From: G965277745 sp965277745
GTDB lineage: Bacteria > Pseudomonadota > Gammaproteobacteria > Cardiobacteriales > Cardiobacteriaceae
Reading direction: 5' to 3'
Assembly: GCA_965277745.1 (NCBI GenBank)
Contig: OZ255837.1
Span: 1,922,001-1,986,000 of the forward strand
DNA: 64,000 nucleotides
Part shown: in pieces, positions 35,066 to 44,197 of the stretch
Layout of the letters: every line of letters starts with the position of its first letter
Position numbering within the stretch: the stretch's first letter is position 1
The notes under the pieces: generated by a model
Seen by the model: the letters and a program-made list of their open reading frames with translations, nothing else
What the model was told of the DNA's origin: nothing
Database searches by the model: none
Translations under genes and position numbers: made by a program

Positions 35066-35836
35066 ATGATGGAAGAAATCGAATCGCAACTGAGTGGGCT
35101 TTTTCAAAGCGGACAGGCCTTCTGCCGCATGCGCTACGAGGGCCGCGGGGTGGTTGTTCCGGTGACCGTGCAAGCGGATTCGCCGCTCGAGGATCTACTT
35201 CATATCGAATGTCAGAAAAGCGTGTTACTGAACAATCTGCAGCGGTTTCTCGAAGGTGAACCGTGTGACCATATGCTTCTCTGGGGTGCCCGCGGAACGG
35301 GGAAATCTTCGCTGATCCGCGCCGCCTACCATGCCTTGCGCCCACGCGGACTGAAGCTGTTGCAGATCGCTTGTGACGATTTGCACGATTTGGCGTTTTT
35401 CCTCTGGGTCATCGCCAAACAGGAAAGCAAATTTCTCCTTTATATCGACGATCTTTCCTTCGCGCGCGGCGATGGCAGCTATCGTGCGTTGAAAGCGGTG
35501 CTCGATGGTTCGATCGCCGGTATGCCGGAGAACGTGAGGCTCTGCGTAACCTCCAATCGTCGCCATCTCCTTGACGAAGTCCATCATGACGACCGTTCGA
35601 TCCATCCCGAGGAAGACGTCGAAGAGCAGATCTCGCTTGCCGAGCGCTTCGGCTTGCGCTTGTCTTTTCATCCGCTCTCGCAAAAGCAGTATCTCGAAGT
35701 GGCGCGGCATTGGATGCGTCGCTCGGGACGCAAAGCGACGGCGGATTTCGATCGTCTGGCACTGCGCTTCGCGCTTGCGCACGGTTCACGCAGTGCTAGA
35801 GTGGCGAGACAATTCGTGCGTCAAGCGTCGGAATAA
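35066..35836 (+). CDS. AAA+ ATPase, DUF815 family
   Basis: A 256-residue cytosolic ATPase of unknown role. Walker A is GARGTGKSSLI at about 74-84; FLLYIDDLSF at about 119-128 is the Walker B region; RLCVTSNRRHLL is a sensor-1-like strand. The middle RSIHPEEDVEEQISLAERFGL is a DUF815 hallmark. Linked to yggS (1 bp gap) and trmL (TAATG overlap), so likely one operon with zur. The function is not known to me. Confidence 0.88.
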   Translation: MMEEIESQLSGLFQSGQAFCRMRYEGRGVVVPVTVQADSPLEDLLHIECQKSVLLNNLQRFLEGEPCDHMLLWGARGTGKSSLIRAAYHALRPRGLKLLQIACDDLHDLAFFLWVIAKQESKFLLYIDDLSFARGDGSYRALKAVLDGSIAGMPENVRLCVTSNRRHLLDEVHHDDRSIHPEEDVEEQISLAERFGLRLSFHPLSQKQYLEVARHWMRRSGRKATADFDRLALRFALAHGSRSARVARQFVRQASE

Positions 35837-36312
35837 TGCACATCGCCCTGTTTCAACCGCAGATTGCGCCCAACACCGGCAATATCATCCGTCTGTGCGC
35901 CAACAGTGACACGCGCTTGCATATCATTCACCCGACAGGATTCGTTTGGGAAGACAAAAGGCTGCGTCGTGCCGCACTCGATTACGGCGAATACACGTCC
36001 ATTCGCCATCATCACGACTGGACGGCATTTGCCGCGACACTACCGGGGAAAACCCTGTGGGCGTTGACGACGCACGCTCGTCGCAATCTCTATGACGCCA
36101 AGTTCGGCAAGGACGATGTCCTCCTATTCGGCAGCGAGACGTTTGGCCTTGGTGACAAAGTGCATGCCGCCATTGACGACGAACGAAAACTGCGTCTGCC
36201 GATGCGGGCGGGCTCGCGTAGCCTGAATCTGTCGAACTGTGTAGCGATCGTCCTTTACGAGGCGTTGCGCCAGAGTGGACTGCCGTCCGATCCTGCCTTG
36301 AGTGGTGCCTGA
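35836..36312 (+). CDS. trmL: tRNA (cytidine(34)-2'-O)-methyltransferase
   Basis: A 158-residue SPOUT-fold methyltransferase that modifies the wobble base of certain tRNA-Leu. It starts MHIALFQPQIAPNTGNIIRLCAN; the SAM-binding trefoil knot is DVLLFGSETFGL and RSLNLSNCVAIVLYEALRQ. Length matches E. coli TrmL (157). Its ATG overlaps the DUF815 stop. Confidence 0.96.
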   Translation: MHIALFQPQIAPNTGNIIRLCANSDTRLHIIHPTGFVWEDKRLRRAALDYGEYTSIRHHHDWTAFAATLPGKTLWALTTHARRNLYDAKFGKDDVLLFGSETFGLGDKVHAAIDDERKLRLPMRAGSRSLNLSNCVAIVLYEALRQSGLPSDPALSGA

Positions 36313-36675
36313 ATCCCCCCTGTTTTTCGTACAATCGCAACGCTTGCAAGAGCTTTGGGTAGAGATTGTGGCGGTACTCTCGTATTCGGTTCGCCGGATA
36401 TGTCGCCTTTTTGTCGGCCGGGTTGACGACGACCGGAATGCGTTTGTGCTTCGACATTGGGGCGATCGCGCGCTCCAGATCGGCTCAGGGCGCCTTGATA
36501 AAATGAGAAGACAGGTTCATTTACCGGTAAACTGCCTGACCTCGCCAACTTTGATTGCCTCTTGGAGAGAGTACGGCGATTCTCTTCGATCATTGTGCAC
36601 GGTGACGATCGAGGAAAACAATTGGCCGGCGCATTTCTGCTAAAATAGCGCCACCTGGAACGCTATGGAATTCCT
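36313..36675. other. Intergenic region before menA
   Basis: No recognised gene. A minus-strand frame starting at 36457 begins MSKHKRIPVVVNPADKK but runs into antisense of trmL. Promoter elements for menA are not clear. Confidence 0.4.
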
Positions 36676-37566
36676 ATGTCAACTCTGCTTGCCCTGATGC
36701 GTATACGTACCCTGCCGATTTCCGTGGCGGTGATCACCCTTGGAAACGCGCTTGCCTATTACGATGGAAACTGGCGATTCTCCGTTTTCCTTCTCAGTTT
36801 GTTAACCGCGTTGTCTTTGCAGATTCTCGCCAATATCGCCAATGATTACGGCGACGGCGTCCGCGGAACCGATGCCCATCGTTCCCCGTCGGCGCCCAAG
36901 CGCCTGACCGGCAGCGGGGTAATCGACCATCGACAGAGTCGGCGTTATGTGATCGCGGCCATCGCGGTGACGATTCTGTTCGGTTCTCTGCTCCTTTGGG
37001 TCAGCGCTTATTCGTTCAATCAGGTGTTGTTGTTTTTTCTCCTTGGCGTGTTCAGTATTCTGGCGGCGCTGTTTTATACAATGGGGCGGTTCGCCTATGG
37101 GTATTTCGGTCTTGGAGAAGTCGCCGTTTTCGTGTTCTTCGGCCTGATCGGCGTATGCGGCAGCTACGCGTTACAGACCAACAGTATCCACTGGATAGTT
37201 GTTCCTCCGGCTTGTGGCACCGGTCTTTTGGCCGCGGCGGTGCTCCATGTGGACAATATCCGTGATATCGACTCCGACCGCCACTGCGCGAAAAACACCA
37301 TTGCGGTGCGCCTTGGGTTTTTCAACAGCCGCTACTTCCATTTTCTCTTGCTTGTGCTCGCGCTGTGTTGTTATCTACCGTTCGCGCTGTTCGGTACTAT
37401 CCTGAGCGCCTTGTGGCTACTGCTGCTGCCTCTGATCAGGAAACACAGCCGCAATATTTTTCGCGCAAGTAGCGAAGCGATTGCCGGGCAAGAATTGAAA
37501 ACCAGCGTCGGCTTGATGTTCGGTATCAATCTGTGTTTTGCCGTCGGACTTCTCATCGCGACCTGA
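36676..37566 (+). CDS. menA: 1,4-dihydroxy-2-naphthoate polyprenyltransferase
   Basis: A 296-residue membrane UbiA-superfamily enzyme that attaches the isoprenoid tail in menaquinone synthesis. The first Asp-rich motif is NDYGDGVRGTDAHR (about 57-70), which marks MenA; the second is DNIRDIDSDR (about 193-202). About eight hydrophobic segments. It is convergent with mgtE, only 16 bp apart. The organism also has ubiA (53.1 kb), so it should make two quinone types. Confidence 0.93.
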   Translation: MSTLLALMRIRTLPISVAVITLGNALAYYDGNWRFSVFLLSLLTALSLQILANIANDYGDGVRGTDAHRSPSAPKRLTGSGVIDHRQSRRYVIAAIAVTILFGSLLLWVSAYSFNQVLLFFLLGVFSILAALFYTMGRFAYGYFGLGEVAVFVFFGLIGVCGSYALQTNSIHWIVVPPACGTGLLAAAVLHVDNIRDIDSDRHCAKNTIAVRLGFFNSRYFHFLLLVLALCCYLPFALFGTILSALWLLLLPLIRKHSRNIFRASSEAIAGQELKTSVGLMFGINLCFAVGLLIAT

Positions 37567-37582
37567 GCGGCGTACGTAAACA

Positions 37583-39001
37583 TTACAGCAAAAGACTCGC
37601 GAGCCCCAGGAAGATAAAAAAGCCGCCGGAGTCCGTACAGGCGGTAATCAGCACGCTGGAACCAAATGCCGGATCGCGCCCGATTCGCTGCATCGAGAAG
37701 GGAATCATCACCCCCATGAAAGCGGCAAGCAATAAATTGAGCGTCATCGCAAGCAGCATGACAACGCCGAGCATTCGGTTGTCATAGAGCAAAAAAGCGA
37801 CGCCGCCGAGCAAAGCGCCCCAGATCAGGCCGTTGATCAAGGCGACGCTGAGTTCTTTATAGAGAAGACGACGAATTTGCTGCCAGTTGAACGTATGCTG
37901 CGCCATGGCGCGCACCAGCATGGTAATCGTCTGATTCCCGGAGTTACCGCCGATGCCGGCGACGATCGGCATCAGCGAGGCGAGCGCGACCACTTTCTCG
38001 ATCGAATCTTCGAAAATTCCGATCACTCTCGAGGCGAAAAACGCGGTGCAAAGGTTGATCACGAGCCACAGCCAACGGGAGTTGAACGCATCCCAGACCG
38101 AGGAGAACAGATCCTCCATGGCGCTCACTCCGGCCATGCCCAGCATGTCCGCTTCGCTGGCGTTGCGCATCACATCCATCATCTGATCGATGGTGACACG
38201 CCCGATCAGACGATGATGTTCATCGACCACCGGCGCGGTGACGAGATCATAGCGTTCGAAAGCATTGGCGACAAGCTCCACGTTGTCATGCGGGTGGAAA
38301 GTGACGGTATCCGTGTGCAGGAGATCGCCTACCATATCTTTCGCCTTGCTGGTCAGCAAAGTGCGGATCGGCAACACGCCGAGAAGGGTATTGTAATCGT
38401 CGACGACGAAAATCTTGTCCACCTGATCGGGAAGTTCGTCGAAGCGCCGCAAATAGCGCAGGACAACCTTGCAAGAGACATCGTCACGCACCTTGAGAAT
38501 ATCGAAATCCATCCATGCGCCTATTTCCTCTTCTGGATAATCACGTGCCGCCTTATATTGCTCGAGGGCCTGCTTATCGAGGGCACTGATGATTTTACTG
38601 ACGGTTTTTTCCTCGAGCAGCGGGGTGATATCGGCGAGTTCATCGGAATCGAGTTGGGTGGCGATGGGGATCAGAGTCGCTTCATCGAGATTGTCGATCA
38701 GCGACTCGCGGACATTCGGCGAAACTTCGAGGAGCACACGCGCGTCGATTTTTTCACCGAGCAGGTGCCAGATGAACAAGCGGTCGCTTAGCGGCAAAGC
38801 TTCGAGCAAATTCGCGATATCGGCGTAGTGCAGTTGTCCGAGATAATGCTGAATCGAACGCATGTGTTGGCGTTGCAGCAGATTTTCGATGACCGGCGTT
38901 TGATTGTGTTCCTGACGGGAGACGATCGCGTTTTCGAGGTCGTTTCGTTCCAGCAAGTGATGGATATTTTCCAGGATCGTTTTCAGATCGGTTTTGTGCA
39001 T
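37583..39001 (-). CDS. mgtE: Magnesium transporter MgtE
   Basis: A 472-residue protein. The N-terminal cytosolic helical domain (about 1-140) is followed by tandem CBS domains (about 140-270, e.g. VLPIRTLLTSKAKDMVGDLLHTD and LIGRVTIDQMMDVM) that sense Mg. Five transmembrane helices (about 290-472) contain VAGIGGNSGNQTITMLVRAMA, the pore signature. Length and order are complete. Confidence 0.95.
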   Translation of the reverse strand: MHKTDLKTILENIHHLLERNDLENAIVSRQEHNQTPVIENLLQRQHMRSIQHYLGQLHYADIANLLEALPLSDRLFIWHLLGEKIDARVLLEVSPNVRESLIDNLDEATLIPIATQLDSDELADITPLLEEKTVSKIISALDKQALEQYKAARDYPEEEIGAWMDFDILKVRDDVSCKVVLRYLRRFDELPDQVDKIFVVDDYNTLLGVLPIRTLLTSKAKDMVGDLLHTDTVTFHPHDNVELVANAFERYDLVTAPVVDEHHRLIGRVTIDQMMDVMRNASEADMLGMAGVSAMEDLFSSVWDAFNSRWLWLVINLCTAFFASRVIGIFEDSIEKVVALASLMPIVAGIGGNSGNQTITMLVRAMAQHTFNWQQIRRLLYKELSVALINGLIWGALLGGVAFLLYDNRMLGVVMLLAMTLNLLLAAFMGVMIPFSMQRIGRDPAFGSSVLITACTDSGGFFIFLGLASLLL

Positions 39002-39129
39002 CCCAGTTCCCGTGCAGTGATCAATCGAGTGTCTAGTGTATGGATTTCTTTTGCCGAGGCAAGAAAATCAGGCGTGATTGTGTTCAAAGAATTCCTTTCG
39101 TCAGCGGATGTGGGATAAGAGAGCTTGCC

Positions 39130-39159
39130 TTGACATCGTGCGATCGATCCGCGTACAAA
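39130..39159 (+). promoter_or_regulatory. Sigma-70-like promoter upstream of the TPS transporter
   Basis: TTGACA at 39130-39135 and TACAAA at 39154-39159 with 18 bp spacing. A hairpin gcgtagt-cttgc-actacgc follows at 39211-39229. Confidence 0.45.
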
Positions 39160-39218
39160 AGCGTTCGATAAATTTTTTTCTTGTCATCTTTAAGCAATGT
39201 GATTATTCTAGCGTAGTC

Positions 39219-40141
39219 TTGCACTACGCGGATGGATTTCACTTGCTGCCGTTTTTCCGTTCTTCTCTGCTTCTTTTTTGCGCCGGCGCGTTTTTTTCAC
39301 CTGCCTGCCTTGCCGCGCCGCCCGCCGATCATTGGCGTAACCTGATCGCGCAACAGCAACAGCGCGAGCAGGCGCGTCAGGAATCGCTGCGTAAAGAGCA
39401 ACACCTTCTCCTTGAAAGTCCTCCTCTCGCCTCGTCCCCGATGGCGCAAGTGCCCGACTCGGGGCGCTGTTTCCCGATTCACCGCGTCGTTTTGCGCGGC
39501 GAACAGGCGGAGCGTTTTCGCTTTGCCTTGCGAGCGGCGCGGCGAGAGACGTCTTTTCAAGCAGGGGAATGCCTCGATGCCAAGCGCATCGACAAATTGC
39601 TCACAAGCACGCAAAACGCGCTGATCGCGAAGGGCTATACCACCACCCGAGTCCTCATCGCGCCGCAGAATCTGCACAGCGAAGAACTGACTTTGACGGT
39701 CCTTCCGGGCACCCTCCATGCGCTACGTTTTACCCAGGAAAAACAGCAGCGATGGCATGTGCACGGCACGCCCTCCTCGTTCAATACCTTTCCCACGAAG
39801 GCGGGAGACGTCCTCGATCTGCGCGATCTGGAACAAGGACTGGAAAACCTGCGGCGCGTGCCGACGGTCGCGGCCAGGATTCGCATCGTGCCGGCGGAAG
39901 CGGCGAACGAAAGCGACGTGTCGATCGCTTGGTCACAACGGGTGCCGCCGTATCGGGTGTCGTTTCATTTCGATGATTCCGGCAGCGAAGCGACCGGGAA
40001 ATACCTCGCCGGAATCACCCTCTCGGCGGACAATCCTCTGGGGTTTAGCGACCTGTTCTCTCTTTCCCTACAGCGTGATGTCGGGGGCAAGAAAAGCAAA
40101 CTGCGCGAGGCTTCTGCAATGGCGTTTCCGGGTTCAACACC
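39219..40141 (+). pseudogene. Two-partner secretion transporter (ShlB/FhaC family), 3' truncated by IS
   Basis: An outer-membrane TpsB-type protein. It has a hydrophobic signal-like region (FRSSLLLFCAGAFFSPACLA), a Gln/Arg-rich linker helix (QQQQREQARQESLRKEQ), then POTRA domains (about 80-230: CFPIHRVVLRG ... LIAKGYTTTRVLIAPQNL ... LTLTVLPGTLHALRF). The barrel begins at YRVSFHFDDSGSEATGKYLAGITLSADNPLGFSDLFSLSLQRD. Homology ends as an IS481-like element starts at 40142, leaving most of the 16-strand barrel missing. No in-frame ATG fits; TTG at 39219 or 39243 may start it. No TpsA partner is seen. Confidence 0.8.
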
Positions 40142-41140
40142 TGTGAGACAAATCAGGCGGTCTGAAGGAATTGTTGATGAACGCATTGGTGTTTCCAATC
40201 CTATCCCGTCATGTGGGCGATAGTGCTTGTAATATCGTTGATACTCAGCAAGCGCCCGATTGATTGCCGAGAGGGTCAAGGGCCCTTTGTAGAAGGGATA
40301 GAACGCGTAACGCGTTGTGCCATTGGCACGCGCTACGCAGCGATTGTATTTAGGTTTTTTTCGGCGGTAAAACGAACAGAGGGATCTCAAGGGCCTGACA
40401 AACCTGCTTGAACTCCTCTTTGAACGCACTGCCGCCATCGACTTGAATCGAGATCGCTGGATAGGGCAACTGTGTGATCAGGTGTTCGAGAAAGCGCCGG
40501 GCATTGCGGCGGCTGGCACGACAGTAAGCGCGCATCATCGTGGTGGCGGTTAGCGGAGAGGTTGCTTTGAACGCTTCGAGGACAAAGCCGTCGCCAAAGC
40601 TTACGCTCATATGGTCGATCTGGATCGACTCGCCTGGTTTTTCGGTCTGGATGCCATAGCGCCAGCGCTTGGGCTTGACGCGGCCGTAGTAAAAGGCAAG
40701 CGGCTGCACACGACCCGAGGCGACGAGTGGTTCGAGGATGCGACCAACCGTGCTGATGCTCGAGGCAAAATCAGGGTCGCGACACAACACTTTCCCTATC
40801 TTGCGTTTTCCCCAGAGGGGGTTTCGCTTGCGTAGGTGGAGGACGGCTTGCTGCTGTTGCCCGCTCCCCTGCCGCTGACGAAGTTTTTGCGGGCGACAAC
40901 CGCGCGTTTCCAGATAGTAGGAGGCTTTCGACCAGTCAATCGCTTGCAGGGACAGGCGACAGAGCAGCCCTGTGCTTGCAGTTGATCGAACAGTTCAAGT
41001 TTTTTCAGGCGGGCGCTGTCTTGTTCGATTGCGGTATCGGCAACAGGCTAACTGTTGGATGATTTCAGTCGCAGGCTTTTGATCTGCATCGGGTAGCTCT
41101 TGTGTTTTTAAAGTAATCCCAGGCTACCCGATTTTTCAGT
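40142..41140 (-). pseudogene. IS481-like transposase, frameshifted
   Basis: Central frame: GRVQPLAFYYGRVKPKRWRYG, then IQIDHMSVSFGDGF with first Asp, HLITQLPYPAISIQVDGGSAFKEEF with second Asp, and LFVLPPKK. The C-terminal part (KYNRCVARANGTTRYAFYP ... YQRYYKHYRPHDGIGLETPM) is readable only after a frame change at the A-run near 40357. The N-terminal part is also in pieces. The last catalytic Glu (usually VERxN) reads as Ala (VARAN). It is inactive. Confidence 0.82.
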
Positions 41141-41157
41141 TCAAAACTGTCTCACTT
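40142..41157 (-). mobile_element. IS481-like element, defective
   Basis: About 1 kb. Ends: tgtgagaca at 40142-40150 and tgtctcact at 41149-41157 (complement agtgagaca), an imperfect inverted repeat. It holds a frame-shifted rve-type transposase on the minus strand. It disrupts the TPS transporter gene. Confidence 0.75.
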
Positions 41158-41315
41158 CCATCTGAACCTGCACAGCGGGGAAGGACAACGAGCCCGAGCT
41201 GTGCGCTTGGCGCTGCCATGTAAAATCTGTCCCATAGTACTTCCTTCCATATCCAATGGAAAAATTAAAACTCGGGATCAAAAACCTAGGAAATGCGTTT
41301 GTCGTTCATGACTCT

Positions 41316-42521
41316 TCATTTATTCTCCATTCGCGCGCGTAAAATATTCATCAACTCTCCATTGTGCGGCAGCTTATCTGCCTTGCCTTGCTCGGTCAGC
41401 CAATAGAATTGGCCTGGTTTCACATCACTTGGCAATTCATAGTCCATTCCCTCCCATTCATCCTCGCGAAAAGCATAAAAAGCCCAGTGTACATGCTGAG
41501 CTTCGAGAGTATCCAGCACATCTGTTAGATAAGCACCGCAATCGGCCCAAAGTCTCATACACCCGAATTCAGATACGACAATCCGTGTTGATGGTAATTT
41601 CTGCCGCTTAGCCCAGTCGAAAGCAATATTCATATGGGCCGCTACTGCTTTCTGGTCCCAGCGTTGTTTACCTCCGGCGTACTCGGTCACCACTCCCGGG
41701 TAACGCAATGGCTTCTTACGCTTCTTGTTGGGAGCGCTAGTTGCCTCATAGGGTTCATACATATGGAAAGCGTAAAGTACCCGATCATCGGCCAGCTGGG
41801 CAGGCCATACTGCCAGCGAGCGAGGATTGGCAAACCATCCGCTTTCCACCATCACCGGAGTGACCGGATCAACCTCCCGGATTGCGCCAATCACCTTATC
41901 GTAAAATATAGTCAGGTCACGCAGTCCTCCGGCTTGAGCACTCTGCCATTCAGACAGTAACGATTTAGAGGCATTCTCTTCAGGGCCAGCGATTTTTTCC
42001 GGAGCTGGTTCATTGAGGATATTGTAGGCAGCTACTGCCGGGTGATCCTTGAGCGCTGTGGCCAAATCAGCCCAGAATTGCATGGCCTGATTTTGATAGG
42101 AAATATCTGTCCACAGGCGGCCATCATACATACCATTATGTTGCGACCAGCGCCCACCCGGTAAGCTTAGCGGCACCAAAACTACCTTCAATCCCGCATC
42201 ATCAGCAGAATTCAGAACCCCGCGTAACACCGCTAGATCTTTTGCTACCAGCCCCTTGTAGTGATCTGCATCGCCAATGAGAAATTCACGACCTGCGCCG
42301 TCCCATTTGGTAAAAGTCAGTCGCACCCATGTCGCTCCTGTACTGACCAAAGCATCGAAATACTTCTGATCCGGAGGATTTACGTTAAAACTGTTCGCCC
42401 CCTTTTGTGGCCTATCCCAAAAGTCGATGAGATCTGCTGCTACTACTGGTTGTATCAAGGTAGCGCAAATAACCAAGATTCGAGAGAGAAAGGTAAGGAA
42501 GATTGCTTTATTCGAGTTCAT
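41316..42521 (-). CDS. Secreted GH5-type glycoside hydrolase (cellulase-like)
   Basis: A 401-residue predicted exported enzyme with signal peptide (ILVICATLIQPVVAA). The TIM-barrel landmarks are GANSFNV, TWVRLTFTKWDG, VPLSLPGGRW, AAYNILNEPAPE (acid/base Glu in NEP, about residue 171), YAFHMYEPYE and VVSEFGCMR (nucleophile Glu, about 318). This fits GH5, acting on beta-1,4 or beta-1,3 glucans; the exact substrate is unknown. Base composition is more AT-rich than neighbours, and it stands among ISs, so horizontal acquisition is likely. Confidence 0.85.
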   Translation of the reverse strand: MNSNKAIFLTFLSRILVICATLIQPVVAADLIDFWDRPQKGANSFNVNPPDQKYFDALVSTGATWVRLTFTKWDGAGREFLIGDADHYKGLVAKDLAVLRGVLNSADDAGLKVVLVPLSLPGGRWSQHNGMYDGRLWTDISYQNQAMQFWADLATALKDHPAVAAYNILNEPAPEKIAGPEENASKSLLSEWQSAQAGGLRDLTIFYDKVIGAIREVDPVTPVMVESGWFANPRSLAVWPAQLADDRVLYAFHMYEPYEATSAPNKKRKKPLRYPGVVTEYAGGKQRWDQKAVAAHMNIAFDWAKRQKLPSTRIVVSEFGCMRLWADCGAYLTDVLDTLEAQHVHWAFYAFREDEWEGMDYELPSDVKPGQFYWLTEQGKADKLPHNGELMNILRARMENK

Positions 42522-42686
42522 AAACCCTTAGCTCCTTTTTTAGAGTGTGTAATCGTATGAGAAATTGAGGATATTTAGCATATAGCATTTTCTTTTTCCG
42601 TACAGTAAAGCCACAATGACAATTTTTAGAGATATTTAATCCCATATTCTAATGGTGCAATATTTTCCATTGAGCGGAAGGAAACA

Positions 42687-43523
42687 CCTAGATAGTGTAG
42701 TCACGAGATATCTTCATGTAAAATGGCCTTTTCTCGGTTATAGCAGCAAAGTCAATGGCAGCACATCGCCGGCATGATATTTCAGATAGGGTTTGGGCGC
42801 TATTGGAACCCCATTTGCCCGGTCGTTCAGGGGCTTGGGGGGCACGAGACAATCGCCTGTTTATCGATGCCGTTTTCTGGATCATGCGTACGGGTGCGCC
42901 GTGGCGAGATTTACCCCCTGACTATGGCCCCTGGAGTAACGTCCATCGTCGTTTTATTCGATGGCGTGACAAAGGGGTATGGGAAAGATCGATGGAGATA
43001 TCGATCGATGAGCCGGATGACGAATGGCTGATGATCGACGCCAGTCATTGCAAGGTACATCCTCATGCGGCGGGTGCGTTAGGGGGCAATCAAGACATGA
43101 GTCGTACAAAAGGGGGCTCGACACAAAATTGCATCTGGCCGTGGATTCGCATGGTCTGCCGGTCAGGGTTGTTGTTACAGAAGGGACAACGGCAGATTGC
43201 ACTCAAGCCAGCCTCTTGATAGAGGGATTGACGGCGGAGTATTTGTTGGCTGATAAAGGTTACGATATCAACGAGCTCATCGAGCAAGCGCTTTCACAGG
43301 GCATGGAGCCTATGATTCCGGCGAAGAGCAACCGTATCGCGAAACGCGAGGATGATAAAGACTTGTATCGATGACGTCACTTGGTCGAGAATGCTTTTTT
43401 GCACCTGAAACGTTGGCGAGGGATAGCGACGCGCTATGCCAAAAATACGGCATCGTTCCTGGCCGCCGTACAAATACGGTGCATTGCACTGTGGGCTAAC
43501 ATCTCATGACTACACTATCTAGG
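42687..43523 (+). mobile_element. IS5-family element (IS427-like), nearly complete
   Basis: Inverted repeats of 23 bp with one mismatch: cctagatagtgtagtcacgaga at 42687 onward and the complement at 43501-43523. Between them are two overlapping frames for one transposase. The right end joins directly to an IS630 gene, so this IS inserted into that element. Confidence 0.88.
42755..43509 (+). pseudogene. IS5-family transposase (two frames, plus one in-frame TGA)
   Basis: Frame 1 (42755-43110 region) starts HDISDRVWALLEPHLPGR and has WRDLPPDYGPWSNVHRRF and DASHCKVHPHAAG. Frame 2 takes over at an AAAAGGGGG run near 43108 with KLHLAVDSHGLPVRVVVTEG, LLADKGYD and IPAKSNR. Such a shift is normal for IS427-type elements. 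A TGA at 43372-43374 then interrupts RHLVENAFLHLKRWRGIATRYAK, after which the gene continues in frame to 43509. The stop should remove the Glu-containing last motif (HLVENAF). Confidence 0.82.
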
Positions 43524-43991
43524 AATGCCTGCAAAAATATCGTTTTCCTTTTGCGGCATACCCATTAGTGCGCGGCGTGTCGTTGGCAAAACCGCTTCGT
43601 CGCTATAGAAGATAGCTCGGCCTTCCGCCTGATGGGCCTTTATGCGGGCGCGGAAGGCACGCCGTCCGTCTTTGCTCGCTTTGGGGGAAGAGGTTTGTTT
43701 ATAGGTCGCGCCAAGACGACGCAACGCCTGACCGATACCACGCTGCGAAACGCCAAAGCATGCGGCGCGTCCTATTGAAAGGTATCGGGGGGTCGCGCGC
43801 ATCCCGGGCCAGAGCGACCCTGTCGATCCTGGTGGCTTTCTTTTACGTGTGGCCTTGGGGACGGGCGATTCGAGCCATCGGACAACCGAGGCAACGCCGA
43901 CGTCAAAGCGCGCCGCAATCTGGGCGATCGTCAGCTCTTCGCGCTCACGTATCTCCGGAATCTTTTGACGGAATGTCAATGGGTAAGTCAT
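43524..43991 (-). pseudogene. IS630-family transposase, N-terminal half
   Basis: It begins MTYPLTFRQKIPEIREREELTIAQIAARFDVGVASVVRWL, the IS630 helix-turn-helix. KPPGSTGSLWPG and the following part match with local slips; YSDEAV is near the first Asp. It is cut off at the IS5 junction (43523). The remaining C-terminal half is not found to the left of IS5. A similar C-terminal half lies at 511-792. Confidence 0.78.
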
Positions 43992-44030
43992 GCGATAAAT
44001 ATAATCTATTTATAGTGCTTTAGATATATT

Positions 44031-44049
44031 ATCTGGTAGATCCCCTTGT
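44031..44049. repeat. Solo IS1016-like terminal repeat
   Basis: ttatctggtagatcccctt differs by one base from the right end of the IS1595/IS1016-like element (1503-1521). No transposase lies beside it. It is 40 bp upstream of the IS630 start. It looks like a scar or an end shared by a composite element. Confidence 0.55.
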
Positions 44050-44197
44050 TATCTTGTAAACTTTCCTCTGCTTATCTAACTGTCGTGTCCCGCGTAAATA
44101 TATTCCAACTAGAACCTTCAGACTGATACAGTGTAGGGCCCTGCTTCTTGATGTAGTCAAAGCGAAGCGTCTGTCACCGGAGACCACGAGTTGGCAA

